A stretch of 64,000 bases of DNA from NCBI GenBank assembly GCA_958408685.1, contig CATYLC010000008.1, positions 21,211 to 85,210 of the forward strand, read 5' to 3'. Position numbers and translations under genes: made by a program. Shown here in pieces: positions 41,261-50,540 of this stretch. This stretch comes from an uncultured Collinsella sp. (lineage in GTDB: Bacteria; Actinomycetota; Coriobacteriia; Coriobacteriales; Coriobacteriaceae). The notes beneath the pieces were generated by a model. That model saw nothing but the letters and a program-made list of their open reading frames with translations, had not been told where the DNA came from and did not search any database. Position 1 is the first letter of the stretch; each line of letters opens with the position of its first letter.

Positions 41261-42517
41261 CTAGGCGGACTTCTTCTTGCTGTCGGAGACCATCATGTAG
41301 ACGGTGAGCACGACGGCGATGGCGGCGATCACAATGGCGCCGTAGAAGGACTGCTGGTAGGCGGCGCTGCCGGCCTCGGCGTGATACAGCACGGCGGTGA
41401 TGGGCTGGCTGATCCAGGTAGAAGCGGCATAACCCAAAAACATGATGCCGTAGTTGACGCCGATGTTGCTGGTGCCAAAGGCGCCACCGGTGAGCGGCGG
41501 GTAGATGACGAGCAGGGCGCCAAAGCTAAAGCCGAGCAGGGCGAGTGCCACAAAGAACATGCTCTGCGTAAAGCTCATCGACATGATGACGAGCGCGACG
41601 ATGGTGACGACAAGGCTGATGAGCAGCGACTTGTAGGCGCCGAGCTTGTCGATGATCTGGCCAAAGGACAGACGGCCGACCAGGTTGGCGCAGGTGTTGA
41701 CGGAGACGACCACGCCGCCGAGGGCGACGGCCGCGGCGCTCGTGGGATCGGCGAAGAGCTGGACGGCGGCGATGGAGGCAACCTTGCCCACGAGCAGAGT
41801 ACCGGCGGTGGCGGCAAAGGCGAAGGTGACGATGAGGACCCAGAAGCGCGGGGTCTTGACCATCTCGCCCGGGGTGAGGTCGCCGAAGGTGCCGGCATGT
41901 GCGCCACCCTTGGGGGCCTCGAAGCCCTCGGGCAGCCAGCCGGCCTCGGGGGCCTTCAGGAACAGGGCGGAGGCGGCGATCGTCACAAAGAAGATGACGC
42001 CGAGTGCCTTGAGGGCGCCAAAGATGCCCAGGCTCGGGATGAGCAGCGAGGCGAGCACCGGGGACAGTACAGCGGGGCCGGCGGTCGAAGCGGCGAGGGT
42101 GATGCCGGAGGCGAGACCCTTCTTGTCGATGAACCACTTTTGGCCGGTGGTGAGCGCCGGGTTGTAGCCCAGGCCGTTGCCGATGGCGGCGACGAGCGAG
42201 AACCACAGGTAGAACTGCCACGGCTCGGTGACGGTGCCGGACATGAACCAGCCCAGGCCGTAGCACACGGCGGCGGCGATCACGACGTTGCGCGGGCCGA
42301 TCTTATCGGAGATGCGGCCGGCGAAGATGCCCGTCACGGCCATGACGGTCTGAAAGACCGGGAAGGCCCAGGTAAGGGCGCTGGACCACTCGGGGTAGAC
42401 GGCTAGCAGGTTCTTGCTCATGACGGAATACAGCGCGATGGAGCTGATGAAGAACATGGTGACGCACGCGGCGGAAAGCACGACGGCGCGACCCTTGTTG
42501 GAGTTGGTGGAAGCCAT
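41261..42517 (-). CDS. MFS transporter, OFA (oxalate/formate antiporter-like) family
   Basis: A 418-residue, 12-helix transporter. The loop motif AGRISDKIGPRNVVIAAAVC (after helix 2) and its counterpart VGRLSFGQIIDKLGAYKSLL (between helices 8 and 9) fit the OFA branch, as does GNGLGYNPALTTGQKWF. OFA members move small carboxylates. Sitting between SDR and Gfo/Idh dehydrogenases, it probably imports the substrate those enzymes oxidise. The start ATG 42517 is inferred from the polar N-terminus; upstream AAAGAG is a modest ribosome site. Confidence 0.88.
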   Translation of the reverse strand: MASTNSNKGRAVVLSAACVTMFFISSIALYSVMSKNLLAVYPEWSSALTWAFPVFQTVMAVTGIFAGRISDKIGPRNVVIAAAVCYGLGWFMSGTVTEPWQFYLWFSLVAAIGNGLGYNPALTTGQKWFIDKKGLASGITLAASTAGPAVLSPVLASLLIPSLGIFGALKALGVIFFVTIAASALFLKAPEAGWLPEGFEAPKGGAHAGTFGDLTPGEMVKTPRFWVLIVTFAFAATAGTLLVGKVASIAAVQLFADPTSAAAVALGGVVVSVNTCANLVGRLSFGQIIDKLGAYKSLLISLVVTIVALVIMSMSFTQSMFFVALALLGFSFGALLVIYPPLTGGAFGTSNIGVNYGIMFLGYAASTWISQPITAVLYHAEAGSAAYQQSFYGAIVIAAIAVVLTVYMMVSDSKKKSA

Positions 42518-42583
42518 TGGACTCTTTCTAATCGATACGGGGGAGGAGCGGGCGTGTCCGCGGGGCCTCCCTGTCAGGTTGGT

Positions 42584-43465
42584 TTACTGGTCAGTCGGCT
42601 TTGCGACGCCGGACTCATCGGACCAAAGCTCGACACCCTTGTTCTTGAGGTAGTTGTCGGCATAGGCGCGACGGCCGCCGGGCTTGGCGGTGAGGTCGCC
42701 CATCATGTTGGAGAAGCCGCCGTCGACCTTGATGGCGTCGCCGGTGGTAAAGTCCGAGCGCTTGGACGCCAGGAACATGACGGCGTTGGCGATATCGCTG
42801 ACCTCGCCGATGCGGCGCGTGGCGATCAGACGGCTGCGGCTCTTCTCGACCTCGGGGTCGGCGTAGAAGTTGGCCGACATCGGGGTCTTAACGAAGCAGG
42901 GCTCGACGCAGTTGGAGCGCACGCCGTAGGGGCCCCACTCGGCAGCCAGCATCTTGGACATCATGTTGACGCCCGCCTTGGTGGAGCTGTACACGCCCGA
43001 GAACGTCTCGGGGGAGTGGCTGGCAACGGTCGAGATGTGCACCAGGCGACCCTGGCCGGCCTTGATCATCTCGCGACCAAAGCGCTGCGAGGTGATGAAG
43101 TAACCGGTGAGGTTGACGTTGAGCACCTGCTCCCAGTCGCTCAGCGGCAGGTCCTCCATGGCGGCGAAGCGCAGGATGCCGGCGGTGTTGACAAGGACGT
43201 CGACGCGGCCGAAGTCGGCGATGGTGGCATCGACGGCGGCCTGAACCTCGGCCTCGTCGGTGGCGTTCATCTTGTAGCCCTCGGCGTGGATGCCAAACTC
43301 GGCGGCGAGGTCGGCGGCTGCGGCCTTGACCTTTTCCTCGTCTAGATCGAGCAGGACGACGTTGGCGCCGTTGCGGGCGAACTCGCGGCAAATCTCGACG
43401 CCCATACCGCCGAGCGCGCCAGTCACGGCGCAGACATCGCCCTCGAGCTTAAGCCAATTGCTCAT
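42584..43465 (-). CDS. short-chain dehydrogenase/reductase
   Basis: A 293-residue classical SDR. The cofactor motif is TGALGGMGVEI, acidic residues in LLDLDEEKV favour NAD(H), NTAG follows, and the catalytic Ser-Tyr-Lys are in STVASHSPETFSGVYSSTKA. KVDGGFSNMMG is the usual late motif, followed by an unusual polar tail of about 30 residues. The first gene of an operon with MFS and Gfo/Idh genes and divergent from a LysR gene, it probably oxidises a polyol or hydroxy acid. A bile-acid dehydrogenase is possible but unsupported. GGGAAG lies upstream of ATG 43465. Confidence 0.9.
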   Translation of the reverse strand: MSNWLKLEGDVCAVTGALGGMGVEICREFARNGANVVLLDLDEEKVKAAAADLAAEFGIHAEGYKMNATDEAEVQAAVDATIADFGRVDVLVNTAGILRFAAMEDLPLSDWEQVLNVNLTGYFITSQRFGREMIKAGQGRLVHISTVASHSPETFSGVYSSTKAGVNMMSKMLAAEWGPYGVRSNCVEPCFVKTPMSANFYADPEVEKSRSRLIATRRIGEVSDIANAVMFLASKRSDFTTGDAIKVDGGFSNMMGDLTAKPGGRRAYADNYLKNKGVELWSDESGVAKPTDQ

Positions 43466-43639
43466 AGGAACTTCCCTTCTTGTGCCTCCCGGTTGGTCGC
43501 TCCCATTAACCGACCAACGTGGTTTTCGCTGGTTATCGTATGCTTTGCATTTGCGCAGGTGAATTGCATATTTGTTAGAATGGCGTTAACCGTAGGTTTA
43601 TAGATCGCAAGACGATGTGTCCCTAATTGAGTGTGTGAC

Positions 43640-43664
43640 CTGCCAAAACGACCCCCCTTGGCAG
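43640..43664. repeat. small palindrome CTGCCAAAACG ... CTTGGCAG
   Basis: CTGCCAA and TTGGCAG enclose a C-rich centre. It resembles the repeat at 768-804, which has the same outer stem. It lies between the divergent SDR and LysR genes and could alternatively be part of the LysR operator. Confidence 0.45.
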
Positions 43665-43698
43665 TTCATTGCCATACGTCTGGAAACAGGAGATTGAC

Positions 43699-44577
43699 GT
43701 GTACGATCGACGGCTCGAGGCCATATCGGCCGCCGCGGAACTGGGAAGCTTCTCGCGTGCGGCGGCAAAATTGCGCGTGTCGACCCCGGCGCTCGTTAAG
43801 CAGGTGTCGGGATTTGAGGCCGAGTTTGGTATCACGTTGTTCGAGCGCTCGCATTCGGGTGTTAAGGTGACGCCGGCAGGTGCTCTGCTGGTGGACGATG
43901 CACGTTCGATCATGCGGCAGTCCGAGGACGCGCTACGCCGTGCCCGACGCGCGGCAGGCGATGGCGGTGCCGTACGCCTGGGCGTGTCGATGATGTGCCC
44001 GGGGCGCCAGACGCTTTCGATGTGGACGGGCGTGCACGAGCTGGAGCCATCGCTGCGATTTGAGATCGTGCCGGTAAGCGACCTCTATGACGAGCGCGAG
44101 ACCGTCATGCGCAGCTTGGGCCGCGAGGTCGATGTGGTGCAGTCGAGTTTTTCTACCCCGCGCTGGGGCGACGCCTGCCAAAAGCTTCGCATTGTCAACG
44201 TGCCGTTTTATATCGACCTGCCGCGCACGAGTCCGCTTGCGCGCAAGACGCGCATCACGGTCGCCGACTTGGAGGGCATGCGCCTGCGCGTGCTCCGCCA
44301 CGGCAACGACGCTATGGACAGTCTGCGTATCGATCTGTTGGCCGACGGCGGCGTAGACGTGATCGACGTGGACAACTTTGACTTTGCGCTCTTTAACGAG
44401 GCAGAGGAAAAGGGCGACGCGGTGCTCACCTGCGGCGCATGGTCAGGCGTGCACCCGGCCTTTGTGGGCGTGCCGTTCCTGTGCGGGCGAGAGGTGCCGG
44501 TCTTTTTGCACTATCCGCTCGAGCCCACCCTCCAAGTACAAAAATTCGTCAACGCCATGGCCCAACTCCTCAACTAG
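43699..44577 (+). CDS. LysR-family transcriptional regulator
   Basis: A 292-residue regulator. The N-terminal helix-turn-helix is EAISAAAELGSFSRAAAKLR followed by VSTPALVKQVSGFEAEFGITLFERS, and the C-terminal effector domain is a periplasmic-binding-protein fold. GTG 43699 is six bases after AGGAG and places the HTH normally close to the N-terminus. It is divergent from the SDR/MFS/Gfo-Idh operon with a 233-base intergenic region, the usual arrangement for a LysR activator and its catabolic target. Confidence 0.9.
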   Translation: MYDRRLEAISAAAELGSFSRAAAKLRVSTPALVKQVSGFEAEFGITLFERSHSGVKVTPAGALLVDDARSIMRQSEDALRRARRAAGDGGAVRLGVSMMCPGRQTLSMWTGVHELEPSLRFEIVPVSDLYDERETVMRSLGREVDVVQSSFSTPRWGDACQKLRIVNVPFYIDLPRTSPLARKTRITVADLEGMRLRVLRHGNDAMDSLRIDLLADGGVDVIDVDNFDFALFNEAEEKGDAVLTCGAWSGVHPAFVGVPFLCGREVPVFLHYPLEPTLQVQKFVNAMAQLLN

Positions 44578-44593
44578 CTCATTTGGGATGGGT

Positions 44594-45685
44594 TTAGCGG
44601 TCCTCGCGTTGCGGGTTGGCTGTCTCGGCTGCCTTTACGCGGTTCTTATCGACGTACATGTTCTTGTCGGCCTGGGAAAAGAGCTCGCGCATCGTAGGCG
44701 GTTCATCAAAATCACTGAAAAGCGCATAGCCCACCGCATAGCTAATAGGCATGTCGGGGTGAGCCCCGGAATACTCGTTCACGTTCGCGCGAATCCGAGC
44801 GAGACAGGATTCCACAGCGACTCGGTCGGCATTCCGCAGCACCGCGATAAACTCATCGCCGCCGTCGCGACCCACAAAGCAGGTCTCGGACGCCACACGC
44901 CCCAGCTGCCGGGCAAAAGAGCGGATGTATTCATCGCCCTTCTCGTGGCCGAAGTTGTTATTGACCATATGCAGATTGTTAAGGTCGAAGACGCACACCG
45001 CAACGGGCGCCTCCGCGGAGACAGGCTGCTCCTGCCCCAAGATCTCCTCGCACTTATTCTTATTGGGCAGTCCCGTGGCTTCGTCGAGATAGACTTTGCT
45101 CTGCAGTTCGCGATTGAGCGCGGCAGTGCGCACCGCGCGAACAAGTTCAACCGCAAAGGTCGCCACCAAGCCCACGATGTCGATGATCACCAAGCCCTCG
45201 AGATAGTTGAGCGCCGACGCCTTCTCCTGAGAGTAGTCCTCTGCGAGTCGCGTAGCATCGTCGCAAATGCCAAAGAACTCCTCGCTCATCGAGATGATGT
45301 CGGTGTTCTCGTAGCCGACTTCGCGCACGCGGGCAATCTCGGCGCGAAGCTCGTCAAAATAGTTCGCGAGTTCGGTCATCTTTGCCTGGTACTCATCGTC
45401 ATCGAGGCGGACGAGATTGAGGTCGTCGCTTCCGTAGCGCAAGCCGTTAATGTATGAATCCACGGCCTTGAGCAGGTCGTCTTGTGGCTGGCCTGCGTCC
45501 TCGAGCTTAACGATGCGCTGCGTGGTGCCGCGCACCAAGCCGGCGTAGTTGACCACGCGCGCCGTGCCCTGGATATCGGAGACGAACAGCATGACATTGA
45601 TGAAGAAGAAGATGAGAACTGCCGTGAGCACCATCATGAGCAGGCGCACCGCCTGGCTGGCCTTCTTGGCGACAGAAGTATTCAC
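44594..45685 (-). CDS. membrane-anchored diguanylate cyclase (GGDEF)
   Basis: A 363-residue protein with an N-terminal membrane helix (LLMMVLTAVLIFFFINVMLF), an extracytoplasmic four-helix-type sensor region (about residues 40-165), a second membrane helix (VIIDIVGLVATFAVELV) and a GGDEF domain. The active site is GRDGGDEF, intact, with DEATGLPNKNKCEEIL upstream, so cyclic di-GMP (or a related dinucleotide) synthesis is expected. I see no RxxD product-inhibition site at the usual place five residues before GGDEF. No EAL domain is in the window. It is convergent with the LysR gene, 16 bases away. Confidence 0.92.
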   Translation of the reverse strand: MNTSVAKKASQAVRLLMMVLTAVLIFFFINVMLFVSDIQGTARVVNYAGLVRGTTQRIVKLEDAGQPQDDLLKAVDSYINGLRYGSDDLNLVRLDDDEYQAKMTELANYFDELRAEIARVREVGYENTDIISMSEEFFGICDDATRLAEDYSQEKASALNYLEGLVIIDIVGLVATFAVELVRAVRTAALNRELQSKVYLDEATGLPNKNKCEEILGQEQPVSAEAPVAVCVFDLNNLHMVNNNFGHEKGDEYIRSFARQLGRVASETCFVGRDGGDEFIAVLRNADRVAVESCLARIRANVNEYSGAHPDMPISYAVGYALFSDFDEPPTMRELFSQADKNMYVDKNRVKAAETANPQREDR

Positions 45686-45904
45686 AAGTTCACTCTCTCA
45701 AATGGTAAAAGCGCAGGTGGCACCCAGCGTGCTGAAATTCACGTGAGGTCAACTCTACCATATGGGCCAACAGCCTCAAACTGTAGCAGACGCTCGTCCA
45801 AATTGGCGTGACGCTTGCCTTGTTGTTCTTGACCTGGCCACGCTATCGAACATGTTTCTGGTCTTGGATCACCATGGGAAAGCTCATCCCGTTTTGTGCG
45901 TCTA

Positions 45905-46048
45905 GAGTGGGATGCGGTTTCCCAAAGGTGCCGTTAGGGGAAATCACATCCCGGTTTACCCCCTTGAAATGGGATGCCGTTTCCCGGAGGGGGTCCAGCG
46001 GGAAACGGCATCCCATTCTGAGCCAGAAAAGTGGGATACGGTTTCCGG
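45905..46048. repeat. hairpin array, locus 2 (62-bp period)
   Basis: Forward words GTGGGATGCGGTTTCCC (45907), ATGGGATGCCGTTTCCC (45969) and GTGGGATACGGTTTCC (46031) are exactly 62 bp apart. Complementary words at 45937 (GGGGAAATCACATCCC) and 46000 (GGGAAACGGCATCCCA) lie between them. It belongs to the same family as 24105-24253. With the terminator after it, this is all I recognise in the 530-base gap. Confidence 0.8.
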
Positions 46049-46055
46049 CTGGCAT

Positions 46056-46094
46056 GAAAAAGCCCCCACAGCTCATATGAACTGCAGAGGCTTT
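46056..46094 (-). terminator. terminator of ABC exporter module 3
   Basis: On the minus strand AAAGCCTCTGCAGTTCA pairs imperfectly with TGAGCTGTGGGGGCTTT, followed by TTCATG; it lies about 125 bases beyond the exporter stop. Confidence 0.55.
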
Positions 46095-46218
46095 ATTCGT
46101 TGCGGTGCATTGTGTTTGGGTCGTTGAGATGAGTCGATTTGCCCCGAAAGAGGAAGGCATTAACCTTAGGGTCATGCCCGACGAATGAGCGGCAAATCGG
46201 CCATCTCGGCGAGCCGAA

Positions 46219-48138
46219 CTACTCCAGCTCAAACGCTCCGGTATAGAGCTGGTAGTAATACCCGCGCTTGGCGATCAGCTCGTCGTGGTTGCCGCGCTCG
46301 ATGATGCGGCCGTGATCCAGACAGATGATCGCGTCGGAGTTGCGCACGGTGGACAGGCGGTGCGCGATGACAAACGTCGTGCGGCCTTCCATGAGCTTGT
46401 CCATGCCGGCTTGCACGATGGCCTCGGTGCGGGTATCGATGCTCGACGTGGCCTCGTCCAGGATCATCGCCGGCGGATCGGCGACGGCGGCGCGTGCGAT
46501 CGAGATCAGCTGGCGCTGGCCCTGCGACAGCTGTGCGCCGTTGCCGGTGAGCATGGTGTCGTAGCCGTCGGGCAGGCGGGTGATAAAGTCGTCCGCGCCC
46601 GCGAGCTTGGCCGCCGCGATGCACTCCTCGTCGGTAGCGTCCAGATTGCCGTAGCGGATGTTATCCATCACGGTGCCGGTGAACAGGTTCACGTCCTGTA
46701 GCACGACGCCCAGCGAGCGGCGCAGGTCGGCCTTGCGGATCTTGTTGACGTTGATGCCGTCGTAGCGGATCTTGCCGTCGGCGATGTCGTAGAAGCGGTT
46801 GATGAGGTTGGTGATGGTCGTCTTACCGGCACCGGTGGCGCCGACAAACGCGACCTTCTGGCCCGGCTTGGCAAACACGGACACGCCGTGCAGCACCTCG
46901 TGGTCGGGCGTGTAGCCAAAGTCGACGTTGTCCATGACCAGGTCGCCACGCAGCGGCACGTATTCGATCTCGCCGGTCGCGCGGTGCGGATGTTTCCACG
47001 CCCACATGCCGGTGTGGTGGTCGGCCTCCTCGAGCTGCCAGGTGTCGGGGTTCACCTGCGCGTTGACGAGCGTCACGTAGCCCTCGTCGGCCTCGGGCTT
47101 CTCGTCGATGAGCTCAAAGATGCGGTCGGCACCGGCGAGGCCCATGACCACGGCGTTGATCTGCTGCGAGATCTGGCCAATCTGTCCGCAGAACTGCTTT
47201 GTCATGTTGAGGAACGGCACCACGACGGCGATGGACAGCGCCATGCCCGAGATGCTCAGGTTGGGCACGCCCAGCGCCAGGAAAATGCCGCCCGCCAGTG
47301 CGACCAGCACGTAGAGCAGGTTGCCCAGGTTCATAAGGATAGGCATGAGGATGTTGGCGTACATGTTGGCCTTCTGCGAGACCTCGAAGAGCTTTTCGTT
47401 GCGCTCGTCAAAATCGGCCTCGGCGGCAGACTCGTGGCAGAATGCCTTGACGACCTTCTGGCCGTTCATGACTTCCTCGATGTGGCCCTCGACCACGCCG
47501 AGCTCGGTTTGCTGCGCAATAAAGAAGCGCGCGGAGTTGGAGCCGAGCAGCTTGGTCATAAAGGTCATAAAGGCGACGCCTGCCACAATGACCAGGCACA
47601 TCCAAACGCTGTAGTACAGCATGATAAAGAACACCGTGACGATGACGATGGTCGTCATGAGCAGGTTGGGCAGCGACTGGCTGATCATCTGGCGCAGCGT
47701 GTCGATGTCGTTGGTGTAGTGGCTCATGATGTCGCCGCGCTGGTGCGTGTCGAAGTAGCGAATCGGCAGGTCCTGCATGCGGTTGAACATCTTCTCGCGC
47801 AGCTTCTCGAGCGAGCCCTGCGTGACGATGGCCATGGCGCGGTTCCAGAACAGCGAGGACAGGATGCCGACGCCGTAGATGCAGGCGAGGGTGGTCACGA
47901 GCTGTGCGATCTTGGGCTGTGCAGCTTCCCAATCGCCCGACTGCCACGATTCGCTAATAATCTGCAGGGCGCTCTGAAGGAAGGTCGCGCCGATGGAGTT
48001 GATGATGGCGCAGAGCACTACGCCGACGACGACGAGGGGCAAAAGCACGGGGTAGAAGCCAAAGAGCGTCTTGATGAGGCGCGACATGGTGCCACCCTTG
48101 CGGTTGAGCGCGCGCTCGGCGGTCGTTGCCTTACTCAT
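46219..48138 (-). CDS. ABC exporter subunit 2, canonical ATPase half (module 3)
   Basis: A 639-residue half transporter: six membrane helices, then the ATPase domain with Walker A GATGAGKTT, Walker B MILDEATSSID, switch His in IAHRLST and a variant signature LSQGQRQLISIARA. About 45 residues (DTWQLEEADHHTGMWAWKHP and surroundings) are inserted just before the first ATPase strand. ATG 48138 follows GGAGG and overlaps the stop of the upstream subunit by eight bases (ATGAGTAA). The frame is open to 48336, but that stretch is a shadow of the upstream gene. Confidence 0.9.
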   Translation of the reverse strand: MSKATTAERALNRKGGTMSRLIKTLFGFYPVLLPLVVVGVVLCAIINSIGATFLQSALQIISESWQSGDWEAAQPKIAQLVTTLACIYGVGILSSLFWNRAMAIVTQGSLEKLREKMFNRMQDLPIRYFDTHQRGDIMSHYTNDIDTLRQMISQSLPNLLMTTIVIVTVFFIMLYYSVWMCLVIVAGVAFMTFMTKLLGSNSARFFIAQQTELGVVEGHIEEVMNGQKVVKAFCHESAAEADFDERNEKLFEVSQKANMYANILMPILMNLGNLLYVLVALAGGIFLALGVPNLSISGMALSIAVVVPFLNMTKQFCGQIGQISQQINAVVMGLAGADRIFELIDEKPEADEGYVTLVNAQVNPDTWQLEEADHHTGMWAWKHPHRATGEIEYVPLRGDLVMDNVDFGYTPDHEVLHGVSVFAKPGQKVAFVGATGAGKTTITNLINRFYDIADGKIRYDGINVNKIRKADLRRSLGVVLQDVNLFTGTVMDNIRYGNLDATDEECIAAAKLAGADDFITRLPDGYDTMLTGNGAQLSQGQRQLISIARAAVADPPAMILDEATSSIDTRTEAIVQAGMDKLMEGRTTFVIAHRLSTVRNSDAIICLDHGRIIERGNHDELIAKRGYYYQLYTGAFELE

Positions 48139-49945
48139 GTGCCTCGCCTCCTTCCTGGGTCTGAGCTTGTGTTGCGGATGCCTCGGTGTCGGCCTCGACG
48201 GCCTCTTCGCCCTCGGCAGACATCTTGTTCTGCGAGGTAAAGGTCTCACGGTAGATCTCGCTCGTCTTGAGCAGCTCATCGTGGTTGCCGATCTGCGCGA
48301 TGCGGCCGCCCTCCATGACGATGATGCGGTCTGCATCCTGCACGGAGCTAATGCGCTGGGCGATGATGAGCTTGGTCGTGTTGGGCAGATAGCTTGCCAG
48401 CCCTGCGCGGATCTTGGCGTCGGTCTTGGTGTCGACGGCGCTGGTGGAGTCGTCCAGGATCAAGATCTTGGGGCGACGCAGCAGGGCACGCGCAATGCAC
48501 AGGCGCTGCTTCTGACCGCCCGAGACATTGGAGCCGCCCTGCTCGATCCAGGTGTCATAGCCCTTGGGGAAGCCATCGACAAACTCGTCGGCGCAGGCCA
48601 GATGTGCCGCCTCGCGGACCTCTTCGTCGGTGGCGTTCGGGTCGCCCCAACGCAGGTTCTCGGCAATCGTGCCGCTAAACAGCACGTTTTTCTGCAATAC
48701 CATGGCCACTTGGTGGCGCAGAGCGTCCAAGTCGTAGTCGCGCACATCCACGCCGCCCACGCGCACGGTGCCTTCGGTGGCGTCGTACAGGCGGGCGATG
48801 AGGTTTACAAGCGTGGACTTGGCCGAGCCGGTGCCGCCGATGATGCCGATGGTCTCGCCGCTCTTAATGTGCAGGTCGATATCGTCGAGCGCCTGGCGCT
48901 TCGCATGCGCGGAATACTTAAAGCTCACGTGGTCAAAGTCGATGGAGCCATCGGCGACTTCGAGCGCGGGCTCGGCGGGATCGGCGATCGTGGGCTCGGC
49001 GGCCAGCACCTCGGTGATGCGGTGCGCCGATTCGTCGGCCATGGTTACCATGACAAAGATCATCGACAGCTGCATCAGACTCATGAGGATTTGGAAGCCA
49101 TAGGTAAAGATCGAGGAGAGCTGGCCCACGTCGAACAGCGTGCCCTGGCTCGTGATGATGAGCTTGGAGCCCAGGTAGATGATGACGACAAACGCGCCGT
49201 TGACGCAGATGTTCATCATGGGGTTGTTAAAGGCAAGCAGCTTCTCGGCGCGGGTGAAGTCCATCTGGACGTCGCGCGCAGCGGTCGCGAACTTCTCCTT
49301 CTCAAAGTCTTCGCGCACATAGCTCTTAACTACGCGCATGCCGGTGACGTTTTCCTCGACGGACTCGTTAAGGGCGTCGTACTTGTGGAACACGCGCGAG
49401 AAGATGGGGCGCACCTTAAAGATGATAAAGAACAGCCCAAAGCCCAGCAGCGGAATGATGACCAGGTAGACCATGGCGACGCTGCCGCCCATGATAAATG
49501 CCATGGTAAAGGCGAAGATCAATACCAGCGGCGCGCGCACGGCGATACGGATGATCATCATAAAGGCCTGCTGCACGTTGTTGATATCGGTGGTCAGGCG
49601 CGTGACGAGCGAGGAGCTCGAGAACTCATCGATGTTGGCAAAGCTGAACGTCTGGATCTTGTAGAACAGGTCGTGACGCAGGTTCTTGGCGAAGCCGCAG
49701 CTCGCATGGCTGCAGGTGACGCCGGCAGCGGCACCAAAAGCAAGCGACGTCAGCGCGATGAGCACCAAAAGGCCCGCGGTGGGAAGCATTTCGGCTACGG
49801 TGGCGCCGTCTTTGATGGCGTCGATCAGGTTGGCAGTGATAAATGGAATCAGCATCTCGCAGAGTACCTCGCCAAGCACGAGCAATGGCGTGGCAACAGT
49901 GACTTTCATATAGTCGCGGATGCTGCCCATGAGGGTTTTAATCAT
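48131..49945 (-). CDS. ABC exporter subunit 1, ATPase-degenerate half (module 3)
   Basis: A 604-residue half transporter. Walker A GGTGSAKST (Ala for the usual Gly before Lys) and signature VSGGQKQRLCIARALL are present. Walker B ends LDDSTSAVD (Asp for Glu) and the switch residue is Gln (IAQRISS), so this half is predicted not to hydrolyse ATP. The C-terminus is a short acidic, Gln-rich tail. It overlaps the MarR gene by eight bases upstream and the partner subunit by eight bases downstream, so the three genes form one coupled operon. Confidence 0.9.
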   Translation of the reverse strand: MIKTLMGSIRDYMKVTVATPLLVLGEVLCEMLIPFITANLIDAIKDGATVAEMLPTAGLLVLIALTSLAFGAAAGVTCSHASCGFAKNLRHDLFYKIQTFSFANIDEFSSSSLVTRLTTDINNVQQAFMMIIRIAVRAPLVLIFAFTMAFIMGGSVAMVYLVIIPLLGFGLFFIIFKVRPIFSRVFHKYDALNESVEENVTGMRVVKSYVREDFEKEKFATAARDVQMDFTRAEKLLAFNNPMMNICVNGAFVVIIYLGSKLIITSQGTLFDVGQLSSIFTYGFQILMSLMQLSMIFVMVTMADESAHRITEVLAAEPTIADPAEPALEVADGSIDFDHVSFKYSAHAKRQALDDIDLHIKSGETIGIIGGTGSAKSTLVNLIARLYDATEGTVRVGGVDVRDYDLDALRHQVAMVLQKNVLFSGTIAENLRWGDPNATDEEVREAAHLACADEFVDGFPKGYDTWIEQGGSNVSGGQKQRLCIARALLRRPKILILDDSTSAVDTKTDAKIRAGLASYLPNTTKLIIAQRISSVQDADRIIVMEGGRIAQIGNHDELLKTSEIYRETFTSQNKMSAEGEEAVEADTEASATQAQTQEGGEAHE

Positions 49946-50444
49946 CCAGTTCCTCCCAGGTTACACGGATTTTATCGAGCATTTCGGCGAGGTCCTCGCG
50001 CTCGTCGTGGGTGAGCGCGCTAAAGGCCTGCTCTCTAAAGCGAATGCGGGCTGCCTGGTCGATGCGGGCGTTTTCCCGGCCGGTTTCGGTCAGGCGAATG
50101 GTGAGCTGCCGTCGATCCTTGGGGTTACGGCTGCGCTCGATGAGGCCGTTGAGCTCGAGCTTGGACAGGATCTCGGAAAGCGACCCCGGCTTGAGGTCAA
50201 AGTGCATGCCGAGTTCCTGCTGCGACATCTCGCCGCCGGGTTTCTTGGCCAGCAGGCAGATGATGGGCGCCTTGCCGGACACGCCTCCGCCATGAAAATG
50301 CATGTAATGGCCGCAAAAGCCCAGGCCATTGAGGATGCGCTTGGCAAGCTTGTCTTCTGAGCTAACCGCTTCGGGTGCATCCGCCGGTTGTGACGGGTGG
50401 CCGTCGGGCTCGTGCGAACAAAGGTTAAGAGGTTCATCGCACAT
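49938..50444 (-). CDS. MarR-family transcriptional regulator
   Basis: A 168-residue regulator, first gene of the module 3 operon. After a polar N-terminus of about 30 residues comes a helix containing FCGHYMHFHGGG, then the winged helix: MSQQELGMHFDLKPGSLSEI, LSKLELNGLIERSRNPKDRR and QLTIRLTETGREN. The His/Cys cluster (CGHYMHFHGGG) could be a metal or redox sensor, but this is only suggestive. AAGGAG is about 12 bases before ATG 50444. A dyad in the upstream region is a candidate operator. Confidence 0.88.
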   Translation of the reverse strand: MCDEPLNLCSHEPDGHPSQPADAPEAVSSEDKLAKRILNGLGFCGHYMHFHGGGVSGKAPIICLLAKKPGGEMSQQELGMHFDLKPGSLSEILSKLELNGLIERSRNPKDRRQLTIRLTETGRENARIDQAARIRFREQAFSALTHDEREDLAEMLDKIRVTWEELDD

Positions 50445-50468
50445 GAATTAGTGTTGCTCCTTTCTTTA

Positions 50469-50498
50469 GTTAGGTAGTGGAATTGTTTTGTGCCTAAC
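50469..50498. promoter_or_regulatory. GTTAGG-N18-CCTAAC dyad, candidate MarR operator
   Basis: The hexamers GTTAGG (50469-50474) and CCTAAC (50493-50498) are perfect inverted repeats flanking the likely promoter of the minus-strand MarR/ABC operon. The spacing is longer than a usual MarR site. Confidence 0.4.
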
Positions 50499-50540
50499 CA
50501 ATCTAGGAGCATGAGAAATGAATGTCAAGGTACCAAACTA

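Noticed and set aside
42584..43465. Bile-acid hydroxysteroid dehydrogenase
   Set aside because: Gut coriobacteria do carry such SDR enzymes, but the operon context (MFS and Gfo/Idh genes, LysR) points to sugar or carboxylate catabolism, and no diagnostic residues are evident.
45905..46048. Possible CRISPR array at the 62-bp repeats
   Set aside because: Repeats are imperfect, alternate in orientation, and spacers are themselves related. No cas gene is in the window.
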